Shown here: piece after piece, positions 17,390 to 25,621 of the stretch
Layout: each line of letters begins with the position of its first letter
Numbering within the stretch: the first letter of the stretch is position 1
Assembly: GCF_040126055.1 (NCBI RefSeq)
Contig: NZ_CP143541.1
Span: 1,302,001-1,366,000, forward strand
DNA length: 64,000 bases
Direction: 5' to 3'
Origin: Pseudalkalibacillus sp. SCS-8
GTDB lineage: Bacteria > Bacillota > Bacilli > Bacillales > Fictibacillaceae
The notes under the pieces: model-generated
What the model saw: only the letters and a program-made list of their open reading frames with translations
Told to the model about the DNA's origin: nothing
Database searches by the model: none
Position numbers and translations under genes: made by a program

Positions 17390-17959
17390 ATGCCTACTTT
17401 GGTTTGTTTCGGAGACAGCTTGACAGCAATGGAAGAAAGCATTGATGGATCAGAACGTCTTACTCCCCGACTTAGACATCATTTCTCGGAGTGGACCATC
17501 GTCAATTCCGGAGTTCCGGGAGAAACAACGAGAGCTGCTTTAGCACGTTTACAAGACGATGTCCTTCGACATGCACCTGATCTTGTTACGATTCTTTTCG
17601 GATCGAATGATGCGAGTGAGCATAGGCGGATTGAAATTATGGAATTTGAACGGAATTTAGAAATCATGATCGATCGCATATCACCTCAAAAGACAATATT
17701 AATCAGTCCACCTCCTATCCGAGAAGCGGCTCAAGATAAACGTTCAAATGTAGAGCTCGAACATTATGTTGAAGTGACAAGGAAAATTGCTGCAAAACGA
17801 GGCTGTTATTTCATTGATTTATGGGAACATTTTTCACACAATGACCGATATGAGGATCTTCTTATACAAGATGGATTACATTTCAATGAGCAGGCTTATT
17901 TCGTCTTTTCCGAGCTCATCATTGAAGAAATCAAAAGCATACATGCAAAAGCTGTTTAA
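17390..17959 (+). CDS. SGNH/GDSL hydrolase
   Basis: A 189-residue esterase-type protein. Block I is FGDSLT with catalytic Ser10, block II contains NSGVPGETT, block III FGSNDA and block V DGLHFNEQAY with the Asp/His pair. There is no signal peptide, so it acts in the cytoplasm. The substrate could be an acyl or acetyl ester. It is the second gene after the PP-loop ATPase, with an SD (GGAGG) inside the spacer. Confidence 0.9.
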   Translation: MPTLVCFGDSLTAMEESIDGSERLTPRLRHHFSEWTIVNSGVPGETTRAALARLQDDVLRHAPDLVTILFGSNDASEHRRIEIMEFERNLEIMIDRISPQKTILISPPPIREAAQDKRSNVELEHYVEVTRKIAAKRGCYFIDLWEHFSHNDRYEDLLIQDGLHFNEQAYFVFSELIIEEIKSIHAKAV

Positions 17960-17965
17960 AGATTA

Positions 17966-18056
17966 GGCTCTGTTAAAGAATGTTGTTGAATTTTGAACAG
18001 CTTCAGGCGGACGCTTCTGTTTTCTTTAAATATCAACAATAAAAGCTAACACAAAG
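17966..18056. repeat. Dispersed palindromic-ended repeat, copy B (internally deleted)
   Basis: Begins GGCTCTGTTAAAGAATGTTG, continues with TTTGAACAGCTTCAGGCGGACGCTT and ends AATAAAAGCTAACACAAAG. The left 48 nt match copy C at 49902 almost base for base. The GC-rich centre of copy A is missing. Confidence 0.7.
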
Positions 18057-18058
18057 AT

Positions 18059-18097
18059 TAAAAAAACAAGGGATTGACCTGTATGGGTCAATCCCGT
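18059..18097 (-). terminator. Terminator of the 50-residue minus-strand gene
   Basis: Read leftwards: GGGATTGACC / GGTCAATCCC stem followed by TTGTTTTTTT. Confidence 0.75.
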
Positions 18098-18122
18098 TTA
18101 TATGGGAGCAATTCAAATCCAT

Positions 18123-18275
18123 TCATTCTCCGCCGATAGAAAGGTTTTGTGATCGTTCTTTCTGTGCGGCACGGTCAGCGGTAGACATCGTAGTTTGAAT
18201 TTCTTTCTCATCGTTTCCTGCTACTCGCTCTGCCCCTTGTTGTATGGTTCGTTTTGATTTGCTTTTTTTACTCAT
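18123..18275 (-). CDS. Small charged protein, 50 residues, unknown function
   Basis: Begins MSKKSKSKRTIQQGAERVAG and ends QKERSQNLSIGGE. The start is fixed by AAGGAGG with an 8-nt spacer; a longer in-frame start at 18308 has none. It is hydrophilic, with a basic N-terminus and an acidic/amide-rich remainder, and has no cysteine or membrane segment. Composition is reminiscent of small spore or DNA-associated proteins, but no family is recognised. It has its own terminator and lies behind a HAD phosphatase gene on the same strand. Confidence 0.65.
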   Translation of the reverse strand: MSKKSKSKRTIQQGAERVAGNDEKEIQTTMSTADRAAQKERSQNLSIGGE

Positions 18276-18317
18276 AACCAAAACCTCCTTAACGGTAGTA
18301 TCCCGCAAAGGACCAGA

Positions 18318-19139
18318 CTATAAACTTTCCTTCAATGAAAGAAGATCCTCAAGGAAACATGCGATTCCATCCTCTTCATTCGATAAGGTTACACCATTGG
18401 CTATATTTTTCAATTCTGGAATCGCATTCTCCATTGCAATTCCATGTCCAGCATATTCAATCATCTCCAAGTCATTATCTTCATCACCAAAAGCGATGAT
18501 CCGTTCCTGCGGGACGTTAAAATGGTCGGCTACGTGCTTTAAACCGACTGCTTTATTGAGACCTGCCCTTACGATTTCGATAATGTTCCAAGGTGCAGCC
18601 CAGACACGATGATCAATGACCTCAGCATGCTGATTTTTCAGCAACTCCCTTAATTCTTTCAAATGGTGGTCGTGTGGCCGGATGAGCAGGGAGGTGGGAT
18701 CATGCTGCAACGATTGATGTAGATGACCGATTGTCATACTAGAGGACTCAATCATGAACGTATTCGTGATGAAGTCATCCTCATAATGGAGATACACATC
18801 ATCAAGCACTTCTGCTATGACATTTTTCACTTCAAAATCCAGGCAAGTATTGACGATGTTATGTGCTGTATTAAGATCCAGTGGATTATGATGGGTTTTC
18901 CAGGTTGAATCCAACGGATGATGGATAAAAGCGCCGTTAAAATTAATAATAGGAGTAGTCAGTTCCAGTTCTTTGTAATAATGTGCACTGCCTCGGAACG
19001 GTCTTCCGGTCGATATGACGACATGATGGCCATGAGCGATTGCTTTCTTCAACACATTTTTAGTATGTAATGAAATTGTTTTATCATCTTTCAATAGTGT
19101 TCCATCCAAATCGATGGCAATTAAGTATGGTTTAGTCAT
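18318..19139 (-). CDS. Cof-type HAD-IIB hydrolase
   Basis: A 273-residue haloacid-dehalogenase phosphatase. Motif I is DLDGTLL (Asp10, Asp12), motif II is VISTGRPF and motif IV is FGDEDNDLEMI near the C-terminus, with a large C2 cap between. This is the layout of Cof/YwpJ/YidA enzymes, which dephosphorylate sugar phosphates, flavin or pyridoxal phosphates; the specific substrate is not predictable. ATG 19139 has AGAGGAG 8 nt upstream and is preferred over an earlier in-frame start at 19163. Confidence 0.9.
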   Translation of the reverse strand: MTKPYLIAIDLDGTLLKDDKTISLHTKNVLKKAIAHGHHVVISTGRPFRGSAHYYKELELTTPIINFNGAFIHHPLDSTWKTHHNPLDLNTAHNIVNTCLDFEVKNVIAEVLDDVYLHYEDDFITNTFMIESSSMTIGHLHQSLQHDPTSLLIRPHDHHLKELRELLKNQHAEVIDHRVWAAPWNIIEIVRAGLNKAVGLKHVADHFNVPQERIIAFGDEDNDLEMIEYAGHGIAMENAIPELKNIANGVTLSNEEDGIACFLEDLLSLKESL

Positions 19140-19224
19140 AAATTGAACTCCTCTCTCTAACATACACGTATTACCAATTTTACCGATAGACCCAGAAATT
19201 GTCCATTACTGAAGAACTTAGGTT

Positions 19225-19254
19225 TTGTCGAAAAAAACAATAATGTGTTATTAT
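19225..19254 (+). promoter_or_regulatory. Sigma-A promoter candidate for the nhaC-like gene
   Basis: TTGTCG, 18-nt spacer, TATTAT with an upstream TG (extended -10). The predicted start site falls about 25 nt before the ATG at 19288. Confidence 0.45.
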
Positions 19255-19287
19255 ATGAAACTGTACACATGGAATGGAGGAAAGTAT

Positions 19288-20772
19288 ATGGGAAACGAAC
19301 ATCACACAAGCGAAGTAAAAGAGGCGATCGGGAGAAAAGAAATTAAACGCCTTGAGTTTCGCGGAGGAGTCTTTGCAGCGACTATTCCTCTCGTATTTTT
19401 TATTGTTTGGGCCATCACATTGAGTACACAAGAGCTTGTTACCGAAGAAGGTCTTGTACTTGGGATGGTACTTGGTATTCTAATTGGTCTATTCTTTTGT
19501 AAATCGAAATGGTCGGACTATGCGCAATCCCTCTTTTCGGGCATGGCGCAACCGATCGGAGTCATTGCAGTCATTGCCTGGTTCTGGGCTGGAATGTTTG
19601 CCAAGCTTTTGTCTGCAGGAGGACTCGTCGATGGTTTGATTTGGTTAGGCTTTCAAACCGGACTTGAAGGCGGTTATTTCGTAGGTCTGACGTTCCTTCT
19701 TGCAGCTCTATTTTCGACAGCTGTCGGAACAGGATATGGAACCGTCGCTACATTCGGCATATTGATGTATCCAGCTGGACTAGTCTTAGGAGCAGATCCT
19801 GTCGTCCTATTGGCAGCGATTCTAAGTGGTGCTGTTTTCGGAGACAATTTAGCACCAGTATCGGATACGACGATTGTATCGGCTACGACGCAAGAAGCAG
19901 ATGTACCTGGTGTCGTGAGATCTCGATTCAAATATTCAATTACTGCTGCAATTCCATCGCTTATCCTATTCATCATTTTCGGTGGTGGAGGTCAGACCGA
20001 GAACCAGGCGGTCCTCACGCAACTGGAACAGCAGGTATCAGCACAGGGACTCTGGCTGTTGCTGCCATTTGTGCTTGTCCTTTATTTAGCCTTAAGCGGT
20101 CATCATTTATTGACCTCTCTTACGTGGGGGATCGTTGCATCGATCGCAGTCATCTTCTTTACAGGTACTCCGCTAGAGAAAGTGATATCCATCCATAAAG
20201 AGAATGGTTCTGCTGTTGTAGAAGGTGCACTGATGAATGGAATCGGTGGTTATTTCAATATGGCGATATTGATCCTATTCATCCTATCTGCTGCTCATCT
20301 GCTTGAGGTTGCAGGCACGATGGAAGCGATCAGAAACTTCTTCCTTAAGCTGATCAAGAAGATCGTTCGCAGAGCAGAACTATCTATCTTTGCGATTGTT
20401 GCTTCTTTAAACATTTTCATAACGATTAATACAGCAGCTGAAATTGCTGCAGCACCATTTGTTCGTAAGCTAGGGAAAGAATTCAATATTCACCCTTATC
20501 GACGAGCAAACTTCTTAGATACAGTCTCCTCTTCCTTAGGATATATTTTCCCATGGAGTGGAGGAGTCTTACTGGCATGGGCAACGATAAAGGGTGCAGC
20601 GAAGGATTATGAATTCTTGACGGTCGTAGACCCTACTGATGTATTCCCTTATGTTTTCCAAGGCTGGGGACTGCTTATCGTTATGTTCATTGCAGCCTAT
20701 ACGGGTTGGGGACTACGTTTTACCGGTAAGAACGGGGAAGAGATTCACCCCAAGGATTATCGACCAGAGTAA
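19288..20772 (+). CDS. Na+/H+ antiporter NhaC family protein
   Basis: A 494-residue membrane protein with about 11-12 hydrophobic segments. Features of the NhaC family include GTGYGTVATFGILMYP, the conserved SGAVFGDNLAPVSDTTI (about residues 190-206) and INTAAEIAAAPF later on. It exchanges Na+ for H+ (some relatives use malate or tyrosine) and would support pH and sodium homeostasis. ATG 19288 has an SD (GGAGG, 7-nt spacer). Earlier in-frame ATGs from 19225 overlap the predicted promoter and are rejected. Confidence 0.88.
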   Translation: MGNEHHTSEVKEAIGRKEIKRLEFRGGVFAATIPLVFFIVWAITLSTQELVTEEGLVLGMVLGILIGLFFCKSKWSDYAQSLFSGMAQPIGVIAVIAWFWAGMFAKLLSAGGLVDGLIWLGFQTGLEGGYFVGLTFLLAALFSTAVGTGYGTVATFGILMYPAGLVLGADPVVLLAAILSGAVFGDNLAPVSDTTIVSATTQEADVPGVVRSRFKYSITAAIPSLILFIIFGGGGQTENQAVLTQLEQQVSAQGLWLLLPFVLVLYLALSGHHLLTSLTWGIVASIAVIFFTGTPLEKVISIHKENGSAVVEGALMNGIGGYFNMAILILFILSAAHLLEVAGTMEAIRNFFLKLIKKIVRRAELSIFAIVASLNIFITINTAAEIAAAPFVRKLGKEFNIHPYRRANFLDTVSSSLGYIFPWSGGVLLAWATIKGAAKDYEFLTVVDPTDVFPYVFQGWGLLIVMFIAAYTGWGLRFTGKNGEEIHPKDYRPE

Positions 20773-20859
20773 ATCCTGACATGGGTTTAATTTGCCATGT
20801 TTAGTGGAATGAAGAAAGGGTAAACATGAAAACATACTACTTGAGGAGGTTGACCTTAA

Positions 20860-21132
20860 ATGAAAAACACTGCTAAAAAAGCCGTTGTGTCTGGTGTAGC
20901 TGCAAGTCTTGCAGGTGTTGCCACGTATTATCTCAAGGATCGTTCGAACCGAATCAAGATGAAGGAAATGTTTGCTGATCTATCGACAAGACTCAAAGAT
21001 CGAAACAATCAGTACGACAACTCCAATGTTCCACTAGATAAAGCAGGAAAACCCCAGGACCTTGAGGATAGTAAGATGCTTGACGAAGGTGCTCAAACAA
21101 GCGTGAACTATTACAATAAGACCCAACAATAG
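20860..21132 (+). CDS. Small YtxH-like protein, 90 residues
   Basis: Residues 5-25 form one short hydrophobic stretch (AVVSGVAASLAGVATYYL), followed by a basic segment (KDRSNRIKMKEMFADLSTRLKD) and a hydrophilic tail. Gly/Ala-rich membrane segments followed by charged helices are typical of YtxH-like general stress proteins, but the match is loose. It has a strong SD (GAGGAGG) and its own terminator. Function unknown. Confidence 0.65.
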   Translation: MKNTAKKAVVSGVAASLAGVATYYLKDRSNRIKMKEMFADLSTRLKDRNNQYDNSNVPLDKAGKPQDLEDSKMLDEGAQTSVNYYNKTQQ

Positions 21133-21150
21133 TTTCATGAAAGAGGAGGG

Positions 21151-21186
21151 ACCCGAAAACTCGATTCGGGTGCCCTTTTTCTTTTT
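21151..21186 (+). terminator. Intrinsic terminator after YtxH-like gene
   Basis: ACCCGAA / TTCGGGT stem with a 7-nt loop, then GCCCTTTTTCTTTTT. Confidence 0.8.
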
Positions 21187-21240
21187 GCATTCCACCGCTT
21201 TTTGATAAAATAAAGGAAATACATACCAGGCAGGTGAAAT

Positions 21241-22008
21241 ATGTTACAAATCCATACAGAATATGTAGAAGACGTCCCAGTACTGAATATCGTAAAGTCG
21301 GATCGAGCTGAACAAGCACTTCCGACATTGATTTTCTTGCACGGCTATACAAGCTCGAAGGAACAAAATCTTTCCTATGCCTATTTGTTAGGACAAAAAG
21401 GATTTCGAGTCCTGTTACCGGATGCCCCTCTACATGGAGAACGGGAATTGCCACATTCGGTGGAAAAACGGCAGTGGCAATTTTGGGATATCGTCATGCA
21501 AGGGATCAATGAACTGAAAGTCATTGTTGAATATTACATAAGCGAACAGAAAATTGACCCTGAGCGCGTATGTGTTGCCGGCACCTCAATGGGGAGCATA
21601 ACGATGTTCGGAGCTTTGACACAATATGATTGGATCAAAGCCGGAGTGTCCATGATGGGTACTCCTAGTTATGTGAGGTTCGCCAATATGATGCTGGAGC
21701 AAATCCGAAAAGGGGATATGGAATTGCCTGTTCCCCTTACGGACCTGGAGCAAAAAGTAAGTGGTCTAAACATGTTTGATCTATCTGAAACCCCCGAACG
21801 TTTAGGTGATCGACGTTTATGGATCTGGCACGGGGAAGCGGATTCTGTTGTACCCTATAACCTCACTCGGGCTTTTTATGACAAACTCCTTCATGATGGG
21901 TATGTCAAGGAAGATCAAGTCCATATGGTGACAGACCCAATCGCCGGTCATAAAGTGACAAGGGATGCGTGTCATCAGGCAGTCCAATGGGTTAGTGAAA
22001 ACGTATAA
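21241..22008 (+). CDS. yitV: Alpha/beta hydrolase, YitV-like esterase
   Basis: A 255-residue hydrolase. The oxyanion segment is FLHGYTSSKEQN, the nucleophile elbow GTSMGS places Ser at 116, and the acid/His region includes IWHGEADSVVPY and DPIAGHKVT. The overall layout matches B. subtilis YitV, and a YitW homologue lies about 0.9 kb downstream, as in that genome. No signal peptide, so it is cytoplasmic. The substrate is unknown; esterase activity is inferred from family. Confidence 0.85.
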   Translation: MLQIHTEYVEDVPVLNIVKSDRAEQALPTLIFLHGYTSSKEQNLSYAYLLGQKGFRVLLPDAPLHGERELPHSVEKRQWQFWDIVMQGINELKVIVEYYISEQKIDPERVCVAGTSMGSITMFGALTQYDWIKAGVSMMGTPSYVRFANMMLEQIRKGDMELPVPLTDLEQKVSGLNMFDLSETPERLGDRRLWIWHGEADSVVPYNLTRAFYDKLLHDGYVKEDQVHMVTDPIAGHKVTRDACHQAVQWVSENV

Positions 22009-22016
22009 GAAAATGG

Positions 22017-22068
22017 AACCTGCTTTTATCTCTTCATAACCATGATGAAGAGTGAAAGCAGGTTTTTT
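22017..22068 (+). terminator. Intrinsic terminator after yitV
   Basis: Interrupted long stem AACCTGCTTT-tat-CTCTTCAT / ATGAAGAG-tg-AAAGCAGGTT followed by TTTTG. Confidence 0.85.
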
Positions 22069-22160
22069 GTATTTATAGATGGTTTTTACAAATGGTTGAA
22101 AACTTACCTCCCCACTTTTTCCTTCAATCAGGTATTTATGAAGTGAAAGGGGGTGAGGAT

Positions 22161-22379
22161 ATGGCAACGGCAATATTAGATGATACAAGATTAATCATCA
22201 CGTTTGATGCTGGTCTAGATAGTGAAGGGAAACCCGTTATCAAACGTAAGACGATGAACAATGTCAAGAGCAGCGCAACACATGACCAATTGTTCGAGAT
22301 GGTCCAGGCTTTGGCTCCACTCCAGCAATACCCTGTAAATCAGATTGAGCGGGAAAACTCATTCGATCTAAGTGCGTAA
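22161..22379 (+). CDS. DUF1659 family small protein
   Basis: A 72-residue protein with the DUF1659 pattern MATAILDDTRLIITFDAG...GKPVIKRKTMNNV. ATG 22161 has an SD (GGGGGTGAGG). It is the first gene of a DUF1659-DUF2922-YvrJ trio that recurs in Bacillaceae. Function is unknown; all three are very small and without catalytic motifs. The start at 22092 in the same frame lacks an SD. Confidence 0.85.
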   Translation: MATAILDDTRLIITFDAGLDSEGKPVIKRKTMNNVKSSATHDQLFEMVQALAPLQQYPVNQIERENSFDLSA

Positions 22380-22412
22380 TGGGAAATTATTAAATAGAAA
22401 GGAGGAGAACGG

Positions 22413-22631
22413 ATGGCGAAACAAATTGAGCTTCTGTTTGAAAATACAGAAGGGAAGACGGTACGTATTTCACTTGATCAACCAGTAGAGCCTGTTGACA
22501 CATTGGCACTCAATGCGGCAATGGACAAGATTGTGACAGACAATGTCCTTATTTCATCGGGTGGTGACCTGATTGCAAAGAAGGGCGCTCGTATTGTAGA
22601 ACGTAATGTGACAGATGTTCCACTGTCTTAA
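22413..22631 (+). CDS. DUF2922 family small protein
   Basis: A 72-residue beta-rich protein with the family features IELLFENTEGKTVRISLDQP and GGDLIAKKGARIVERNVTD. It has a strong SD (GAAAGGAGGAG) and starts 33 nt after the DUF1659 gene. Probably co-transcribed with it. Function unknown. Confidence 0.85.
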   Translation: MAKQIELLFENTEGKTVRISLDQPVEPVDTLALNAAMDKIVTDNVLISSGGDLIAKKGARIVERNVTDVPLS

Positions 22632-22642
22632 TTCATGATGTG

Positions 22643-22675
22643 AAAGGAAGGGCTTACGAGCAGCTCTTCCTTTTT
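22643..22675 (+). terminator. Hairpin/terminator inside the DUF1659-DUF2922-YvrJ trio
   Basis: AAGGAAGGGC / GCTCTTCCTT stem (one mismatch), 9-nt loop, followed by TTT. It separates the yvrJ-like gene from the first two and may set a lower level for it. Confidence 0.6.
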
Positions 22676-22713
22676 GAAACTTGTATCACAAATTTCAAGG
22701 AAGGAGCAAGGGG

Positions 22714-22851
22714 ATGGAACAATGGATATCTGTCATGAGCGAATTCGGTTTTCCTGTCATTGTAACGTTGTACTTGTTGCATCGGATAGAAGCAAAATTA
22801 GAAGCCCTGAATCAATCCATATTGAATCTTCCCAGCCAATTGAAAAGTTGA
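22714..22851 (+). CDS. YvrJ family small membrane protein
   Basis: A 45-residue peptide, MEQWISVMSEFGFPVIVTLY followed by LLHRIEAKLEALNQSILNLP. One transmembrane helix (about residues 8-23) is followed by an amphipathic helix ending near the C-terminus, which is the YvrJ layout. The SD is AAGGAG. This family is regularly found beside DUF1659 and DUF2922 genes, as here. Function unknown; resemblance to holin-like mini-proteins is only by size and topology. Confidence 0.8.
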   Translation: MEQWISVMSEFGFPVIVTLYLLHRIEAKLEALNQSILNLPSQLKS

Positions 22852-22922
22852 TGCGGAATATTTTATGTCATGCTCCAAATGGGTTATACTAAGAGTAGAA
22901 ACTGATTTGGAAGGGGTTCGTT

Positions 22923-23234
22923 ATGGCAACAGAAGAAATGAAAGAAAAGATGATGGAAGCACTAGAAGAAGTTGAAGACCCGGAACTAGGCATTGACATC
23001 GTCAACTTAGGACTTATCTATGACGTGGAACTTGATGAAGAAGGTATGGCGAAAGTGACGATGACCTTAACAGCAATGGGATGTCCACTGGCTGGTACGA
23101 TTGCAAACGATGTACGGAATGCTCTCATCGATTTCCCTGAAGTGAAAGACGTCGATGTGAATATCGTTTGGAACCCACCATGGACGAAAGATAAAATGTC
23201 CCGTTATGCAAAGATTGCTCTAGGGATTCAATAA
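22923..23234 (+). CDS. yitW: YitW, MIP18/DUF59 family Fe-S assembly protein
   Basis: A 103-residue protein. DPELGIDIVNLGLIYDV and the reactive-cysteine segment TAMGCPLAGTI define the MIP18/SufT-like DUF59 family, which helps deliver iron-sulfur clusters. WNPPWTKDKMS near the C-terminus is conserved. It is monocistronic, with a TATACT -10-like box about 35 nt upstream of the ATG and a compact terminator behind. Confidence 0.92.
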   Translation: MATEEMKEKMMEALEEVEDPELGIDIVNLGLIYDVELDEEGMAKVTMTLTAMGCPLAGTIANDVRNALIDFPEVKDVDVNIVWNPPWTKDKMSRYAKIALGIQ

Positions 23235-23250
23235 ACCTTTTATCACTAGG

Positions 23251-23276
23251 ACTGCCCTTACAGAGGGCAGTTTTTT
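23251..23276 (+). terminator. Intrinsic terminator after yitW
   Basis: ACTGCCCT / AGGGCAGT with a 5-nt loop, then TTTTT. Confidence 0.9.
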
Positions 23277-23356
23277 AGTATGGTTCCATTTTAAAAATGA
23301 AAGGCTGAGTACTCTTTGGTAAAATGAAAGTGGATTAACAGAAGGCGGTGTATATT

Positions 23357-24625
23357 ATGGCAGTGGAACGCAGAAAACCGATACCGATTGGAGAAGCGGT
23401 AACGAAAGTACTGACCCATCCCCTTGAGCTCCAAACTGAAAACATACAAATTGAAATGGCACTGGATAGAGTTCTTGCGGAAGACATCGTTGCAGATCAT
23501 CCAGTTCCACCATTCGATCGTTCTCCCTATGACGGATTTGCACTGAGAGCAGAAGATACGAAAACGGCCTCTTCAAAAAATCCTATCTCTCTTAAGGTTA
23601 TAGAAGAGATTGGAGCAGGGGAAGTCGCTCGGAATACGATACATGCGGGACAAGCCATCCGGATCATGACAGGTGCTGCAATCCCTCAAGGTGCTACTGC
23701 AGTGGCAATGCTCGAGGTTGTCAAAGAATTGAAAGATGGTACAAGCCCATCCATTGAGGTCGGCCGTTCATTTGGAGAAGGTCAGAATATTGCTTTACAA
23801 GGTGAAGATACAGAGAAAGGGAAGACACTGCTGAAGAAAGGTACGGTCATTACACCCGGAGTGACAGCGTTGCTCGCCACATTCGGCTACGAAAACGTGA
23901 AGGTATATCGTAAACCTCGGATTGGCATTTATGCTACGGGTACGGAATTGCTTGATATAAACGAGCCATTACAGCCAGGTAAAATCCGTAATTCGAATGC
24001 ATATATGATTGCTGCACAGATTCGAAGAATGGGCGGTGAACCCGTCTATTTCGGAAAGTTGGCAGATGATTTTGAAACATGCTTTGAAGCTGTCCAATCA
24101 AGCATTCAGGATGTAGATGCACTTGTGACCACAGGTGGTGTATCCGTGGGGGATTATGATTACCTCCCAGCGATTTATGAAAAACTAGGAGCTGCAACCT
24201 TATTCAATAAGATCGCGATGCGTCCAGGCAGTGTTACAACAGTAGCTGAGTATAAAGGCAAGCTCTTATTCGGATTATCTGGGAATCCATCAGCTTGTTT
24301 CGTCGGCGGTGAATTGCTCGTGCGACCATTCATCCGACTTTCAATGAATAGTAAGCCGTTCTTAGCAAAGACGATCGCTTCTCTAGGGCATGATTTTCCA
24401 AAACCGAACCCATTCACCCGTTTGGTAAGAGGAAAAGTAGAGTATACCACTGATGGACTTGTAGCAAGTCCGACAGGCTTGGATAAATCGAGCTCCGTCA
24501 CATCGATAGCAGAAGCAGACGCGTTCATTGTATTACCAGGTGGTACACGGGGATACAAGGCTGGAGACGACGTGGAAGTCCTTCTGTTCAATAAAGATAG
24601 TGAAAAGGATCCTTGGAACGAATGA
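23357..24625 (+). CDS. moeA: MoeA, molybdopterin molybdenumtransferase
   Basis: A 422-residue enzyme that inserts molybdate into adenylylated molybdopterin. It has the N-terminal PPFDRSPYDGFAL, IMTGAAIPQGATAV, then the MoaB/Mog-like domain with TGTELLDI and VTTGGVSVGDYDYL, FGLSGNPSACFVGG and a C-terminal beta domain. ATG 23357 follows AGGCGG; the upstream GTG is less likely. It overlaps mobB by 4 nt (ATGA) and begins a Moco operon moeA-mobB-moaE-moaD. Confidence 0.95.
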   Translation: MAVERRKPIPIGEAVTKVLTHPLELQTENIQIEMALDRVLAEDIVADHPVPPFDRSPYDGFALRAEDTKTASSKNPISLKVIEEIGAGEVARNTIHAGQAIRIMTGAAIPQGATAVAMLEVVKELKDGTSPSIEVGRSFGEGQNIALQGEDTEKGKTLLKKGTVITPGVTALLATFGYENVKVYRKPRIGIYATGTELLDINEPLQPGKIRNSNAYMIAAQIRRMGGEPVYFGKLADDFETCFEAVQSSIQDVDALVTTGGVSVGDYDYLPAIYEKLGAATLFNKIAMRPGSVTTVAEYKGKLLFGLSGNPSACFVGGELLVRPFIRLSMNSKPFLAKTIASLGHDFPKPNPFTRLVRGKVEYTTDGLVASPTGLDKSSSVTSIAEADAFIVLPGGTRGYKAGDDVEVLLFNKDSEKDPWNE

Positions 24626-25146
24626 TCCCAATTCTTCAAATTGTAGGTTATAAGAACAGTGGGAAAACGACTGTGATTAAAAATGTCGTCCATCATCTCT
24701 CAGAAGCAGGCTTCCGTGCAGGAATCATCAAGCATCATGGACATGGGGGCAAGCCGGATGTCATAGAACCGGAACGTTCGGATACTGCTCAATTTCGGCA
24801 ATCTGGAGCATATGCTACTGCTGTTGAAGGTGATGGAGAGATTCACATCCAGTTCCAGTATCGCAATCCTTCTCCGTTGAAGAAAATGATTGAGCTTTAT
24901 CTTAAGCTCCCTCTTGATGTCATTTTGGTCGAAGGGTATAAAAGGGCTGGGTATCCGAAGCTGTTGGTTGTACGGAATAAAGAAGAGTGTATTCATTTGC
25001 TGTCTTCTTCTCAAAATGTAATCGGTATCATTCATCACGGTATAGATGAAGCTTTTGAAGTAAAAAAAACGATTCCGACATTTCAAATGGAAGACCCACA
25101 ATCTTACGTAGAGTTCATACTAGCAAAGATTGAAAATGGAGTGTAG
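24622..25146 (+). CDS. mobB: MobB, molybdopterin-guanine dinucleotide biosynthesis accessory GTPase
   Basis: A 174-residue P-loop protein with GYKNSGKTT at residues 9-17, KHHGHGG and DVILVEGYKRAGYPK, all standard for MobB. It binds GTP and assists MobA in forming the MGD cofactor. It is translationally coupled to moeA and followed 4 nt later by moaE. Confidence 0.93.
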   Translation: MIPILQIVGYKNSGKTTVIKNVVHHLSEAGFRAGIIKHHGHGGKPDVIEPERSDTAQFRQSGAYATAVEGDGEIHIQFQYRNPSPLKKMIELYLKLPLDVILVEGYKRAGYPKLLVVRNKEECIHLLSSSQNVIGIIHHGIDEAFEVKKTIPTFQMEDPQSYVEFILAKIENGV

Positions 25147-25150
25147 ACAA

Positions 25151-25621
25151 ATGTCTGATCAATTTATGGTTACAAATAACGAAATAAAGGTAAATGAAGT
25201 TATAAATAGAGTTATCCATCCAGAAGCCGGGGCGATCAACACTTTCATCGGCACTGTCAGGGAATGGACAGGAGATAAGCGTACGCTTTATTTGGAATAT
25301 GAAGCGTATGTTCCGATGGCTGAAAAAAAGCTGTACCAGATCGGTGAGGAGATCCAACAGAGATGGAAGGAAGCGAAGGTATCCATCGTCCATCGGATTG
25401 GACGTCTTGAAATTACAGATATAGCAGTCGTCATCGCGGTCGCTACCCCTCATCGTGCAGACTCTTTTGAGGCGAGTCGTTATGCCATCGAGCGAATTAA
25501 AGAAATCGTCCCGATTTGGAAAAAGGAGCATTGGGATGACGGTGAAGCCTGGATCGGAAATCAATTGGAAACAGTGGCGTATCCAAAAGGGAAGCCGGGA
25601 AAGGAGCAATTGGATGATTAA
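25151..25621 (+). CDS. moaE: MoaE, molybdopterin synthase catalytic subunit
   Basis: A 156-residue protein with the MoaE pattern GAINTFIGTVREWT, YEAYVPMAEKKL, HRIGRLEITD and the active-site lysine region IWKKEHWDDGEAW. It transfers sulfur from MoaD thiocarboxylate to precursor Z. It overlaps moaD by 8 nt, giving fixed stoichiometry with its partner. ATG 25151 is preferred over the upstream in-frame ATG at 25130 inside mobB. Confidence 0.95.
   Translation: MSDQFMVTNNEIKVNEVINRVIHPEAGAINTFIGTVREWTGDKRTLYLEYEAYVPMAEKKLYQIGEEIQQRWKEAKVSIVHRIGRLEITDIAVVIAVATPHRADSFEASRYAIERIKEIVPIWKKEHWDDGEAWIGNQLETVAYPKGKPGKEQLDD

Noticed and set aside
20993..21454. 153-residue minus-strand ORF over the YtxH-like gene and yitV start
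   Set aside because: It crosses a terminator and covers two supported genes; no SD.
24175..24696. 173-residue minus-strand ORF in moeA/mobB
   Set aside because: Shadow of MoeA, which has full motifs on the other strand.
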